Source: Liopterus haemorrhoidalis
Taxonomy: Eukaryota > Arthropoda > Insecta > Coleoptera > Dytiscidae
Length of the DNA stretch: 64,000 nucleotides
Assembly (NCBI GenBank): GCA_963971575.1
Contig: OZ020612.1
Location: 65,718,869-65,782,868 of the forward strand
Reading direction: 5' to 3'
The notes below the pieces were generated by a model. The model made no database searches. It was not told the DNA's origin and saw only the letters and a list, made by a program, of their open reading frames with translations. This document shows, one piece after another, positions 45,431-56,065 of the stretch (the stretch's first letter is position 1; each line of letters opens with the position of its first letter). Position numbers and translations under genes: made by a program.

Positions 45431-46010
45431 TATTATATTTGAAGGACTCTATATACTTTCCTCACACCATTAATTTCTAGTGCACTCTCTTTAAAAGTTG
45501 TAATATAGAGATGCATTCTTCATTTTATTGTTGGGTCATTTGGTAAAGGCGGTTGTGAATCAAACAAAATGACTTTGCTGTAAAGCGGGCAGCTGTAAAT
45601 CAGGGGAATAAACTGTCTCGTACCAATATTTCAAACGCCAACCGTCCTACTTTACATTATAGAACATAAAATACGACCAGACTTATTCACCATTTTTAAC
45701 CTAGATATAGAACACTATTTTAATAAAACTATAACGGATTACTTTCAGCAAAAATTGATTATGAAACATTATCCCACGGGAACTGGCAATAATTCCAACA
45801 GACTATATCATTCATTTCTTAGCTTCGTGCGAACAAGATTTTGAGATCTAAATACTTTTAATGATTGAATAAAACTTTCAGACTATTTGTTTAAACATAA
45901 TAAATCAGAATGTATGAGACAACTTAGGTTAAAAATGTCAGTTTTATTAGAGCTCGATTTTTAAATAATAAATGTTTTCCAAATGGCAACATATTTGGAT
46001 AGCACTTACC
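45431..46010. other. Unassigned stretch
   Basis: May hold degraded continuation of the interrupted LINE; no motif recognised. Confidence 0.35.
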
Positions 46011-46178
46011 TGAAACCATCACGATGAAACAAGGTAGCAGGGGATAGAAATGTAAGCTGGATAACTGCACCAGTTAGCTTTAGAATTTTTAAACAAAGAT
46101 CGGTACATTACAGTATATTGTTAAACTTTTGTCTAATTAGTTTGGGGAATTTCATATTCAAGTTAGTTTCGAAGCTTT
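46011..46178 (-). repeat. 165-bp direct repeat, right copy
   Basis: Partner of 42351-42515, same orientation, 3.66 kb away. Minus-strand edge GGTTTCAG then GTAAGTGC is a consensus-quality donor site. Followed by a shortened version of the left copy's right flank, then directly by family-2 copy Z. Confidence 0.65.
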
Positions 46179-46210
46179 AAGCTCCACATACATCATGATT
46201 CAACCTGTTT

Positions 46211-47014
46211 GAATTATTTTTTGTTAATTTTAATTCGAATGCCTAATACCATTATTTAGGTTTCTAAATATGTGCAGTATTTTTTTTATATAGCAAGGTT
46301 CATTAAGAATTTTAAAAATTGCGCCTATGGCCTTTATTGGTTATTATAAGTTCCGCCCCTCTGATTTCATGTACATTGAAACAGAATAAAATTATAATTT
46401 AAACAATTTCCATAGGTTATTAAATTTACGCTTTTAAAAATTAAATGCAACATTTGCCAAAATATAACTAGAATTTTGAAAAAATAATTTGAACAATATA
46501 AAAATTAAAAAAAAAAAAACAAAAAATAATATTGTCTCTTCTCGCAGGGTTCGATCCCTTTCGGATCGAGTTACTTGGGTGAAAAACCAGCATCAAAAAC
46601 CACTACACCAGCATACACAGTGTAGAGTGTTACAAAGCTATAACTTGTGTACATTATTAGCAAAAAATCACAAAAAATGCGTTTTTTTCCAAAAACATAA
46701 TCTGATCAAAAATTCCTGTTGTACTATTCCGGTTCACACCAATGTACATTACTTAGAATTTTTTCAGATTTTTAGTTTAAACCATCTGGGCTACAGGGTG
46801 TGGGACAAAATTTTTTTTGCACAATTTTGACAAAAACCGCTTCGAAATAATTTATTTTGCAAAAATTTGATACCCTACTCAGAACTATAAAAAAAAATAT
46901 TTTTTTTCGAACATATTTGTTTATATTTTTAGGGGGATATGTTTTTTACATGTTTTAGTATTTTTCCAAATTTCAACTCTCTAGGTTTAGCCGTTTGGCT
47001 ACAATTTTTACCGA

Positions 47015-47112
<98 letters not shown>

Positions 47113-47163
47113 GACAAAATGACGGTATAAGGGTTTTTTGGTCATACCTACAAAATCCTAAAA
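46211..47163 (+). mobile_element. Helentron/DINE-1-like family 2, copy Z
   Basis: 5'-truncated (starts at TTAATTTTAATTCGAATGCC, lacking the terminal hairpin). Carries a tRNA-like module at 46540-46625, the conserved GCTACAGGGTGTGGGACAAA block, the window's longest perfect (GACA)n tract (about 47018-47111), and the 3' end ATACCTACAAAATCCTAAAA. Confidence 0.85.
46540..46625 (-). ncRNA. tRNA-Glu-like module in copy Z
   Basis: Minus strand: A-box-like GGTGTAGTGG, then GCTGGTTTTTCACCCAAG, close to a tRNA-Glu (TTC) anticodon arm, then a T-arm-like GGGATCGAACCC with an extra hairpin TCGATCC-GAAA-GGGATCGA. Acceptor stem not evident, so probably tRNA-derived rather than functional. Confidence 0.5.
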
Positions 47164-47164
47164 A

Positions 47165-47385
47165 TTAAGCAGATTAAGGGATACGTTAAACCATGGAGTT
47201 TTTCCTGCTGGATTAACCGCAGGGAAGAAGCCCCCATCACACGCTTCCGTTTAGGCCACTGTTGGTGGATACATGGACACCTGCTTCGAAGTGAATAGCT
47301 TCCTATTTGTGACACGTGTAATACAGATTTGTCTGTGTTACACATTTTAACTCAGTGTGTACAGTTCGAGGATGTCGCAATGTGA
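47165..47385 (+). pseudogene. LINE C-terminal fragment after RNase H
   Basis: The frame reads WSFSCWINRREEAPITRFRL then GHCWWIHGHLLRSE, stop, LPICDTCNTDLSVLHILTQC and VQFEDVAM. This matches the C-terminal H-C-C-type block of R1/I/Jockey-group LINE proteins. One in-frame stop and truncation on both sides. It begins immediately after family-2 copy Z. Confidence 0.8.
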
Positions 47386-47557
47386 ACAAGGTAGAATTTT
47401 TTGTCGAGTCTACTGCAATCACTTTGTCCGGGATCAATTTTTGATACATTAATTATTGTATTACTTTATTGTAATCCGATTAGATGGAATAGTTTTTTGA
47501 ATAATTTATTGCTCATGTCGGATTGAATTTTGCGTGATATTCAGCTGTAACGCAGAG

Positions 47558-47815
47558 CTACTCACCAATTCGGGTCAGTTCACATCGTTGGAAAGTGCTT
47601 TGGAAAACTGATCTATCCGAAAGCGATTGGACATCCAAAACATCAGCTGATTTTATACCTCTACATGCAGTTTTATAACTACATAAATTAGTGCAATATT
47701 CTGATTTACATTCAGCTGCATTATAATAGAGATTAGGATATTTCTCTTTAAAGAATTTGAAAAAATTCAATAAATTGCCTTCTTGGAATTTCAATTTAAG
47801 TTTATCATTGCACCG
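47558..47815 (-). pseudogene. Possible hAT (SCAND3/ZBED5-type) transposase fragment
   Basis: Minus-strand frame LRCNDKLKLKFQEGNLLNFF then KFFKEKYPNLYYNAAE, resembling the region just before the dimerisation domain in domesticated-type hAT proteins (L-x-C-x-x-x-L-K-x-K-F...Y-P-N-L). The expected S-x-Y-x-C-E-x-x-F-S block does not follow. No TIRs seen. Tentative. Confidence 0.4.
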
Positions 47816-47877
47816 AAGGTATATTAATTTAAGTTGAAAATTTGATTCAACTTCTTCATATGAAAAAGATTTTTAAT

Positions 47878-48300
47878 AACATAGCATCGTGCTCAAAGTC
47901 TTTAAACCCCTGTTCAAACGACGCAAGAAGTTTCCCAATAAAACTGAAAAATATATTTAAATTTTTTATACGGTGAGGTGGCCGCAGAAAATTAGTAGTC
48001 GGGCCGCGGGACATATTACATGATCGCTTCGTTAATGTAGACGCTGTAGAGATAATCTAGGTTAAAAAAGAAATGGGTATATCATACGGTTTTAGAGAAA
48101 TATCAACAATCCCAACACACCGTCCACATTTCCCTGGTTCGGCAGTTTTTGGCGAAAAACAAAAGTAGTTTTCATCCTCCAACCGCCAAATCGGTTTAAA
48201 CAATTGAAGAACAAAAAAAAAAAAATGGAACTTTCTTAATCCTAAAACCTTTTGACGTATTATTACGGCGTTTGAGTATTAATCTTGCGGTATCCTTCTT
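47878..48300. other. Unassigned stretch
   Basis: Contains GTGGCCGCAGAAAATTAGTA then GGGCCGCGGGACATATTACA, GC-rich phrases reminiscent of hAT subterminal regions, but no ends found. Confidence 0.3.
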
Positions 48301-49740
48301 CATATTTCTTGCCACTTCTATCTTGTATCATAATCCTTGTATCTTCCTATTTCATCCTTCTTCTTACTGCCGGTCTTTGAATTCCATCTTTCCACGTTCT
48401 TCTTGGTCTTCCTCTGAACTTTCTTTTAGGTGAAATTGCTTCAAAAACCATTTTTGCTTCTCATTTATTGTCCATTCTGGACACAAGTCCATACCACCGA
48501 AACTGGCTTTCAGAGCCGCAGTAAGGAAAACTTGCGCTAGGGGCAAAGCCGTGTTTTAGCGCCCTTAGTAAAAAAAAGGTTCTTACCTCTCAAAATTTAA
48601 GTGATGAGCAAAAAAAAAAGATCTTCACCTCGCAAAATCCAAGTGACGAGCAAAAAAAAAAAGGTCCTCATCTTCGCAATGACGCCCCTTAGCAAGTCCG
48701 TCGGCACCCTTTTCCTTAGTGCGCTAGGGGCCGTCGCCCCCTCCGCCCCCCCTTTAATTTTTTGCCATAATTGCCATATTATCAGCATAACATACCTCGA
48801 ATAGTTTTCTCGGGTTTAGGTTTCAATACCCAATGTGGAATTGTTTTATCTTCTTTTTCATGTTTTTATAGCATTATCCAATACGATTGTACACACAAGT
48901 GGACTAAAGATACACCCTTGTCGTAACCCTTTTTTGTTTCAAATTGCGATAACTACGGCTTTTCCAGATACCTGAGGATAAAGATTGGATCTTGTAAACT
49001 TCTGCCTGATTTAAAGCAAAACTGGCTTTCTTCCATCATTGTAGCTTCAAAAGCTGCATCCCACAGACCTATGATTGATCTGAGCTTTATATTTCCAGAT
49101 GGCGCAAATAGTCATCTGAAACATCTGGTGTTAGCCAATTGGTAACATGATTAAGACAGCATACAAAATGTGAAGCAGATAAAAAGAGACGTTAAACCAT
49201 GGGTTCTTCTCTTTTCTAGTATCCCATCATAAATTATATACATTGTTCTGAGTAGAGAATACCTCTGTAATTATTGTTTGTCTCCCTTCTTGTATATAGT
49301 TGCTATTATGCAACTTTTTGGGACGTAGATTGTAGGCGAAGAACAATAACATTGAGGTCAATTAGAGTAGTTTGTTTTGATCGGAAGGCCTGCTACACCA
49401 ACGCGTCTTAGAATTTACCAACTTCGTCTGCTTGACTGGGCAAAATTTACACCTTCGGTTGTTTCCTTCCATCTATTTTTCCTAGTTTCGTCCGGCTTCC
49501 GGTGTATTGTGTATTACAGTTCCTAGTTATTTATATTTTTAAGCACTTGATAGAGAGTTTCTATATCAGCTGTCCAACATGATATATATTCATTTCTAAA
49601 TCCATGGGGAATAGTTTTGTTAGCTGCAATTTCTTATTAATTAAGTTCTATGATTTTTTTGTTAAAATCTCGAATATGTATTCTACCTACATCCGGTATT
49701 GTAATTAAATCCTGTTTGCAGGTGGATTTATTAATTTTTT
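48300..49740 (-). pseudogene. RTE/Jockey-type LINE mosaic, heavily broken
   Basis: Reading the minus strand from high to low coordinates: a linker-like region (about 49640-49380) with HGFRNEYISCWTADIETLYQ and KNRWKETTEGVNFAQSSRRS; RT finger/palm (about 49060-48860) with QFCFKSGRSLQDPIFILRYL and, in another frame, RQGCIFSPLVCTIVLDNAI; then repeat G (48507-48760) interrupting; then GRPRRTWKDGIQR (about 48440-48370), a common LINE C-terminal motif. Frames change repeatedly. Confidence 0.75.
48507..48760 (+). repeat. Repeat G with minisatellite units, second copy
   Basis: Inverted relative to 16843-17068. Two and a half units of the AAGGTCCTCACCTC..GAGCAAAAAAAAA motif between AGAGCCGCAGTAAGGAAAAC and a GC-rich right flank CGTCGCCCCCTCCGCCCCCC. 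Inserted into the LINE mosaic. Confidence 0.85.
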
Positions 49741-49744
49741 TCCC

Positions 49745-50255
49745 CAATCCATGTAAAAATGCTTTTACTAACTCAAACACGTTCAAGTAAACGATAAATA
49801 TGTGCAAATCTCTGTAAATGGAACTTTCAGAAATTAAAAAACTCCGTTATTTATCGTTCGCGAATACCGGAGATTTTTTTTGTGTAAAAAAGCTTATTTG
49901 CTAACTTTATTTATAGAAGTTTGCAATCAACAATCAGAAAGTTATACTGTAAAGAAGACAACAGCTTTTACATCGATGGGTTTATTTGAAGTTGTAACTA
50001 GATTTTTATTAATTCAGTTGACGATAAAAAAATTTCAATATTATATTTTACTGGGAATTATAAGAGATTAAATTGTAGTTTATAAACATTTTAATAAAAA
50101 TTAAATTGTGTAGGATATTGGATTTTTTGTTGTATTTTTAATACCACTAAATATTTAGTATCAATAATGTCCGGTTATATGAAACATTCCTATATCTAAT
50201 TTAATTACAGTTGTAACTTTAAAACAAGATATAAGTTAGGTATTTTGTTGAAAAC
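49745..50255. other. AT-rich stretch
   Basis: No supported feature. Confidence 0.4.
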
Positions 50256-50260
50256 AAATA

Positions 50261-50862
50261 TATTCATTTTCAAATTAAGTACATATATAAAGTATGTTTT
50301 GAAGAAGATACAAAAAAATTTTGAAGGCAAAATATGGCGAAATGAGCCAGCTGTGGCAAATCTTCTCAGACTCCGGGAAAAAAAAAAGATTTTGCGGTGA
50401 CCAGCATAACTCGTCACTGGATCATCTGAAATCAAAAATCCAAAAAGATTTTGTTAGTTTATGAGTTTGCCGAGGTAATGACGTTGAGTTTTTATTTTTA
50501 AAATGATTTTTCAGTTTTTAGCGTTACTTAGAAGACAAAAAAAATTAATTCCCCCTAAAAAAAAACCTAAAAATGAGTATATTTGTGATTGTTAAATAAA
50601 AAAAAAACCATGAAAAAAAAATATCTCGTCGTTACCTCGGCAAACTCATAAACTAACAAAATCTTTTTGGATTTTTGATTTCACATGATCCAGTGACGAG
50701 TTATGCTGGTCACCGCAAAATCTAATTTTTTCCCCCGGAGTCTGAGAAGATTTGCCACAGCTGGCTCATTTCCCCATATTTTGCCTTCAAAATATGGTTT
50801 TTCGTGTCTTCTTCACATAAAATAAAACATACTTAATATATGTACTTAGTTTGAAAATGAAT
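50261..50862. repeat. Long inverted repeat (hairpin)
   Basis: Arms of about 223 and 236 bases (50261-50483 and 50627-50862) are near-perfect reverse complements around a loop of about 143 bases. Shared blocks include AATGAGCCAGCTGTGGCAAA, CAGCATAACTCGTCACTGGA and GTTTGCCGAGGTAA. Transcription through it from either strand would give a long dsRNA hairpin. No coding, no TSD seen. Confidence 0.9.
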
Positions 50863-50869
50863 AAATTTA

Positions 50870-51300
50870 ACAATAGAGTTGAAAAAAATTCACAAAAATA
50901 TGCTTAAAATGTGGTTATGAGACCCTAGCCCCCCATATTTTTTATACAATTGACGAATTTCTGAAATTTAAATTTGAGTGACAATAAGATTAGCAAATTA
51001 TACATTTAAACTTGTTTTTAACTACATATGTATTTTATTTATTTATTTTTTATTTTATTTATTTCATTTTATTTATTTATTTTTTATTTATTTTTTAAAA
51101 TTATTTTAACCTGTAACATTACCAATATTTTATAATTATAACTTTATGACTTTTTAAATTATTTTATGATTTTTTTTTAAATTCTTTGTTTTTTACTAAT
51201 TTATTATTTTTATTATCATTATTATTTTTAATTACTACACATTTATACTCAAGTCAGTAACGTGGCCACCTTAGTCATTATTGCTATTTTTATTATTATT
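50870..51300. other. AT-rich, low-complexity ATTT tract
   Basis: 51030-51110 is dominated by TTTATTTATTTTTATTTTAT-like repetition. Nothing else supported. Confidence 0.6.
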
Positions 51301-51309
51301 ATTATTATT

Positions 51310-51500
51310 ATTATTTTGGGGTTTGTCAGGTCTTGACAAGCGTCCACTAATCTCAAACTTCAGCAACCTTTTGAGCCACGTCATACTAGAGACTAGTGGA
51401 GCTAAATACACACGACTGCATCCCAAACCCTGGCGATATGCAGCCGCGGAAATTACGCCAGATCCAGTGCCCGCACAATGCGGAGCGACCCGATATTGTA
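51310..51500 (-). repeat. LINE 3' terminal fragment, inverted copy
   Basis: Matches 40830-41040 in reverse: GTCAGGTCTTGACAAGCG, GAGACTAGTGGAGCTAAA, GATCCAGTGCCCGCACAATG. An (ATT)n tract (51290-51315) adjoins it, the (AAT)n tail of the minus-strand LINE. A second ATT tract at 51537-51555 flanks the other side. Confidence 0.75.
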
Positions 51501-51555
51501 ATGACGAAGTGAAACCTTTGGTATACTAAATAAAGTATTATTATTATTATTATTA

Positions 51556-51888
51556 AAAAAAAAAAAATTAAATCCACACTTACACAAGCAAAATACGTCC
51601 CTTGTAGATAATTTTACAACATACTTTTAACCATAAGGTTAAAAAGTTAGAACTTAACGCTTGGGTTATACCTGAGATACAGAATAAGAAACAAGGTTAA
51701 AATTTTAACCCTAGTTAAAATGTTATATTTAACCATCATTTTTAACCACAAAAGATACAGAATAGACCGATAGTGTCTTAACGCTATCTTTCAGATTCCC
51801 ACAGAATTACTAGAGCATCGCTGAAAAAAATGTATTGATATTAAGAGAGATCATATTGAAAAATAACATTTATTTTAAATTAAAACAC
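51556..51888. other. Unassigned stretch
   Basis: Several GGTTAAAA/TTTTAACC motifs (51635-51740) suggest a decayed inverted-repeat element, but ends were not found. Confidence 0.35.
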
Positions 51889-51891
51889 TAA

Positions 51892-52150
51892 GGCCCGGTC
51901 TTTCCACCTTCAGATAAAGTTCCAGGTAACTATCTGACAGATAAGGTTATTTGTAACATCATCTGCTGAATAAATGTCAATACCAGTCAGTGAATCCAAT
52001 ACGTCAGTCTCATTATCCGTTAGATAACTATCCTATAGATACATTTGTATAGAAAAAAAGGATGACATTTACTCAGCAGATGAAGTTAAAAATAACCTTA
52101 TCTGTCAGATAGTTACCTGGTACTTTATCTGAAGGTGGAAAAACCGGGCC
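51892..52150. mobile_element. PIF/Harbinger MITE with TAA TSD
   Basis: TIRs of about 60 bases starting GGCCCGGTCTTTCCACCTTC, with TAA on both sides (51889-51891 and 52151-52153), the classical Harbinger 3-bp TSD. 259 bp. Each arm ends with GATAAGGTTATTT / AAATAACCTTATC. Confidence 0.93.
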
Positions 52151-52153
52151 TAA

Positions 52154-52646
52154 ATCTTTTATTATGGCCGAGAATTAATTGGTCAATCCTAGTATATGCC
52201 TCATCGCCATGGGTAATTTTGTGAAGTTTTTGTTTTTTAGAAAATTTAATAGGTTGCAAAAAGGTAATTTAAATCTTGAAATTGTGTTATTTGTAATTAA
52301 GAAAGTTTAATTGAGAGATTTAGACAACAGTTTGTAATGGATCAAAGAAATTTTATTACGATTTGATTTCGTCAACAATCAAGGTTTTATAGGCAGATTC
52401 AAATTAATTAAATTACAAACAGCGCCATTAAACATAACAAGAATATAAGTTTTTTGATGTCAATTCCAGACAACTTAAAACAAAATAATAAACAGGTGAA
52501 GTAAACAAATCCACGTCAAGGATAACCATCTACGCAGGATAATCAGGGATGCAGTACATCCGTGCATCCCTAGTCCAATATGACAATAATGAAAATCTTT
52601 TGCTAAAAGATAATTTACTAATACATTTTTAGTTATATGGTTATAA
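52154..52646. other. Unassigned stretch with small hairpin
   Basis: 52546-52571 holds GGGATGCA and TGCATCCC around a 9-base loop, next to CAG and TAG, possibly a tiny hAT-end remnant. Otherwise nothing. Confidence 0.4.
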
Positions 52647-52648
52647 TA

Positions 52649-53494
52649 TCAGGTCGCCAAGGATGAAATTTGTACTTAATAATATTGCCAACTTGCCAGC
52701 TTATTATTTGACATTGGCTTAATATTTTACCGTTCTGTTTGTTCTTTGTTGGAAAGTTACACATCTCGCCTGTTTAAAGAAATCATTGTATGCTCTAAAA
52801 AATATTAAAAACTTTTTTTTTTAATTAATTTTGTATAAAATGAAACGGTCGGGAATTCGCACTATTATGAAGTATGAGTTCTTACGTGGAACTATGGCAT
52901 CGCAGACCACGCGATACATTATTAGTGTATCTGGCTCTAGTGTTACTACGCAGCAGATAATATCAAATTGGTTCGCTAAATTTCGTACAGGTAACTTAAA
53001 AACAAAAAATCTGACTTATCGATCACAGCAGATATATACTGCAACCAACTGGACGAAATGATGCAAAAACTTAAATAAAAACAGCCTAGATTGGTCAACA
53101 GATCGACTCCTATCTTATTGCATGATAACGCTAGACCACACACTGCACAAATGACTGTGGCAAAACTACAGGAATTGGAGTTGGAACTTCTGCATCATCC
53201 CCCATACTCACCAGACCTAGCCCCCACTGACTACCACTTCTTCCGCAATTTGGACAACTTTTTAATAGGAAAACAGTTTAATTCCGACAATGCTGTAAAA
53301 CTGGCCTTCCAGGAATTCATTGACTCTCGTCCGCCAGGGTATTATACTACCGGCTTGAACAACCTGCCGCTTAAATGGCAAAAGTGTATAGACAATATGG
53401 GTGCATACTTTGATGAATAAAATAATTCCTTATATTTGTAAGTTATCAACCAACTTTGCCTTTTTTGCTATAAATTTCATCCTTGAAGACCTAA
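52649..53494 (+). mobile_element. DD34D mariner, deletion derivative
   Basis: TA (52647-52648 and 53495-53496) flanks TIRs TCAGGTCGCCAAGGATGAAA / TTTCATCCTTGAAGACCTAA, similar at most positions and of mariner type. 846 bp with both ends of a transposase and a missing centre. Confidence 0.92.
52831..53420 (+). pseudogene. DD34D mariner transposase, centre deleted
   Basis: N-terminal part MKRSGIRTIMKYEFLRGTMA then VTTQQIISNWFAKFRTGN (HTH), with a stop at 53061. In another frame from 53091: VNRSTPILLHDNARPHTAQM with the second catalytic Asp and HHPPYSPDLAPTDYHFFRNL with the third, 34 residues apart (DD34D), ending NMGAYFDE at 53420. The first Asp segment is deleted and the two parts are out of frame, so no functional product. 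Confidence 0.92.
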
Positions 53495-53540
53495 TAATTA
53501 CTCACTTTTTCAATTTTAAAAGTGAACTATAATTAAAAAA

Positions 53541-54978
53541 ATCAGCTGTTGCCACCACAGGACCGACCGCCATCACAAAGTACTTGTAGAAAATATATTG
53601 TAGCAGCAGAGTAGAAATAAATTGGCCTAATATTTTCTAACAGAGATATTATTTATCATGATCATGGAAACGTTACATATAAGTATGTAACCTTATATGC
53701 AATGTAAGTATGAAAAAATAAATACTTTTTCAATTTATTTTTCGTTTTATCAAAAAATGTCTCAAATAAAAGTTATTAGCTATTGCTTTTATAGCAACTT
53801 TTGTTAAATAATTTTTTTCGAAATATTTTTCTGTTGTGAAATATAAATAATAAATTCTAATTAAATTTTAAAATATTTCTTACCTTTTTACAACTTTTCA
53901 GCACAAATTTTCAATTTAATTTCCTTAAGAAATATCAAATGTCATCATTAGACAAAACTAGGTAGCCATCTTGGGATATTTAGCGTCAGTTGACGACACG
54001 TCGCTAGGGCCAATCAAAAGGCTTAATTAAAAAGTCCTTGATCAAATTTTATCTGCATAAATTACAATTAAAACATACGTTTTTCCAGTAAATTACATTG
54101 TAATCCTAATGACGTATATTTATATTTTGATTTGATTCAGAAATGTATGGCAAGTGCTGCTAACCCGGGAATACACCTAAACTAAACCAAATATCTGAAC
54201 TAATTACTGAATTAGACCAAATAATTAGAGCGGATTAATGGAAACCAGTTCAAATGACTGTAGCTCGCTTATTTATGAACGGATTTTGAAAATACTTACA
54301 GTTTTAGAATAAGGAGTGCATGAGGCTTTTGACTGTATAGTCAAACACATCAAATTCGCAAGTTGGTAAAAAAATTTGCTCCAGTTTTGACCAAAAATAG
54401 AGCACGGCCATAACTCGCTTATTTATGGACCGAGTTCAATGGGATTTGACACAGAATATTATAATTAGTATCTCCTGGTATTTAGGTGTTCAAAATTCAT
54501 TTATCTGTACAAAAAAGGCCTAAATGGGGGTCCAATTTTTTTAAAATTACAATATTTTTAATGTTTATGGGCCAATTTTGATAAAATTTTATACATGGAG
54601 ATAGAATTAGTTTCTGCTCCTTATATGAGAGACAAAGTTTATATATCTATACAAAAAAAGCCTAACGGGGGCCCTATTTCAAAAAGTTAAATAAATGTTA
54701 TATTATATTTTTTCGTCATCAAAAAATGTCTGAAATAAGTTGTTAGTTATTGCTTTTATAGCAACTTTTGTTAAATAATTTTTTTCGAAATATTTTTCTG
54801 TTATGAAATATTCGCAAAAATCTTAAAATCGACACGAGTAAACTCCTATTTCTTGTCAACCGATTTTTAACAAAAGTTGATCAACTCGTACCATTGATCT
54901 CAAAAGCTTAAATATGAAGTTTCATAAAAATCCTTTTAGCCGAATTTGTTGTGCACGTGTACACAGACAGACGGACGT

Positions 54979-55012
<34 letters not shown>

Positions 55013-55170
55013 GGACGGACGGACGGACAGACAGACAGACCGACAGACATCATGCTAAAAATAGTCAAAACGTTATATAGGGACCTGAATTCGTGGAGAT
55101 CCATCGAAATCTAGAAATGTCAAAATTGGTATGATCACAATACCTCCCTTATATATGTTGGCGGTTGGTA
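53541..55170 (+). mobile_element. Helentron/DINE-1-like family 1, copy C (complete)
   Basis: Best uninterrupted family-1 copy, about 1.63 kb: 5' GCTGTTGCCACCACAGG and ACCGACCGCCATCA, 3' TGTTGGCGGTTGGT (its inverted partner), with a GACA/GACG tract at 54965-55048. Serves as the empty-site reference for the Harbinger insertion in copy A. Non-coding. Confidence 0.85.
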
Positions 55171-56065
55171 AATAGAAAAAACTATATATAATTTCATATT
55201 TTTAAAGATTTTCTTTGTAAAAAGAAAAAAAAAATAATAATAAATAAAAAACATGGCGTAAAAGTTGAAGTACTCTTAGGAAGCTGTAGCTACCGTCAGA
55301 CGATTCTTTAAAATATCCTTTAAGAGTTCAGAGATGCACAGCAAAAAATGTAAAAAGAAATTTGTTAAAAGACTCTTCACACCATTTTAGTCGACCAACG
55401 CATTAAGTTTTTATGTGTTTATTAGAGCAGATTATCCTTCAGAAAATATACAAAAAAACTTAGTCATGTAAACAACGATTTTTTAATTAATAGTTTTACT
55501 TCAACCTGTCCCAAACATTTTCAAGAGATGATTGGTGCTTAATTTTTCTTTCGTTGTCCACCTACTAATTATTTTGTATAATATATAGTCCATTCTAAAA
55601 GTTTAAGTGGTACTAAACTGGAGTTTCATTTTCTTAAGTTGTCACGAGTAGGATCTTGTCTAGGTTATTCTATGTTTCATGTTGGCATGACAGAATTCAA
55701 AATGCCAACCAGGGAAACCAGGAAAACGAGTGATGTTCATTATCAAAAATGGAATATAAAATACATTTCTACATTTTTTGAAGACAAACAAAGTTAAGAA
55801 TAGGAAATTTTTATTATGAATAACACATAAAATAGAATGTAATGAATATGACAATTATAATAACAGCCAACTTAATCTTGAATATTCAGCGTAAGTATGA
55901 TTTATATTCTGGCGGCAGTTGGTTTATGATCCAACTAATAGAATTTTTTTATTACTAAATTCCTTCGGGTTTAACATATTACAAAAGAATTCTTACAATT
56001 CCATTTCTTTTACTACTTTAGTTAATTTACAAATATTTACGTACTTTTCCTTCACTTAAGAGACT
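55171..56065. other. Unassigned stretch
   Basis: AT-rich; the 64-codon minus frame at 55660-55854 has no recognised family. Confidence 0.35.

Noticed and set aside
46540..46625. A functional tRNA-Glu gene
   Set aside because: No acceptor stem, altered T-arm and location inside a multicopy repeat argue for a derived module.
27760..47130. Long frames of SVCLSVCL/RQTDRQTD type
   Set aside because: They are translations of (GACA)n microsatellites inside family-1 and family-2 repeats.
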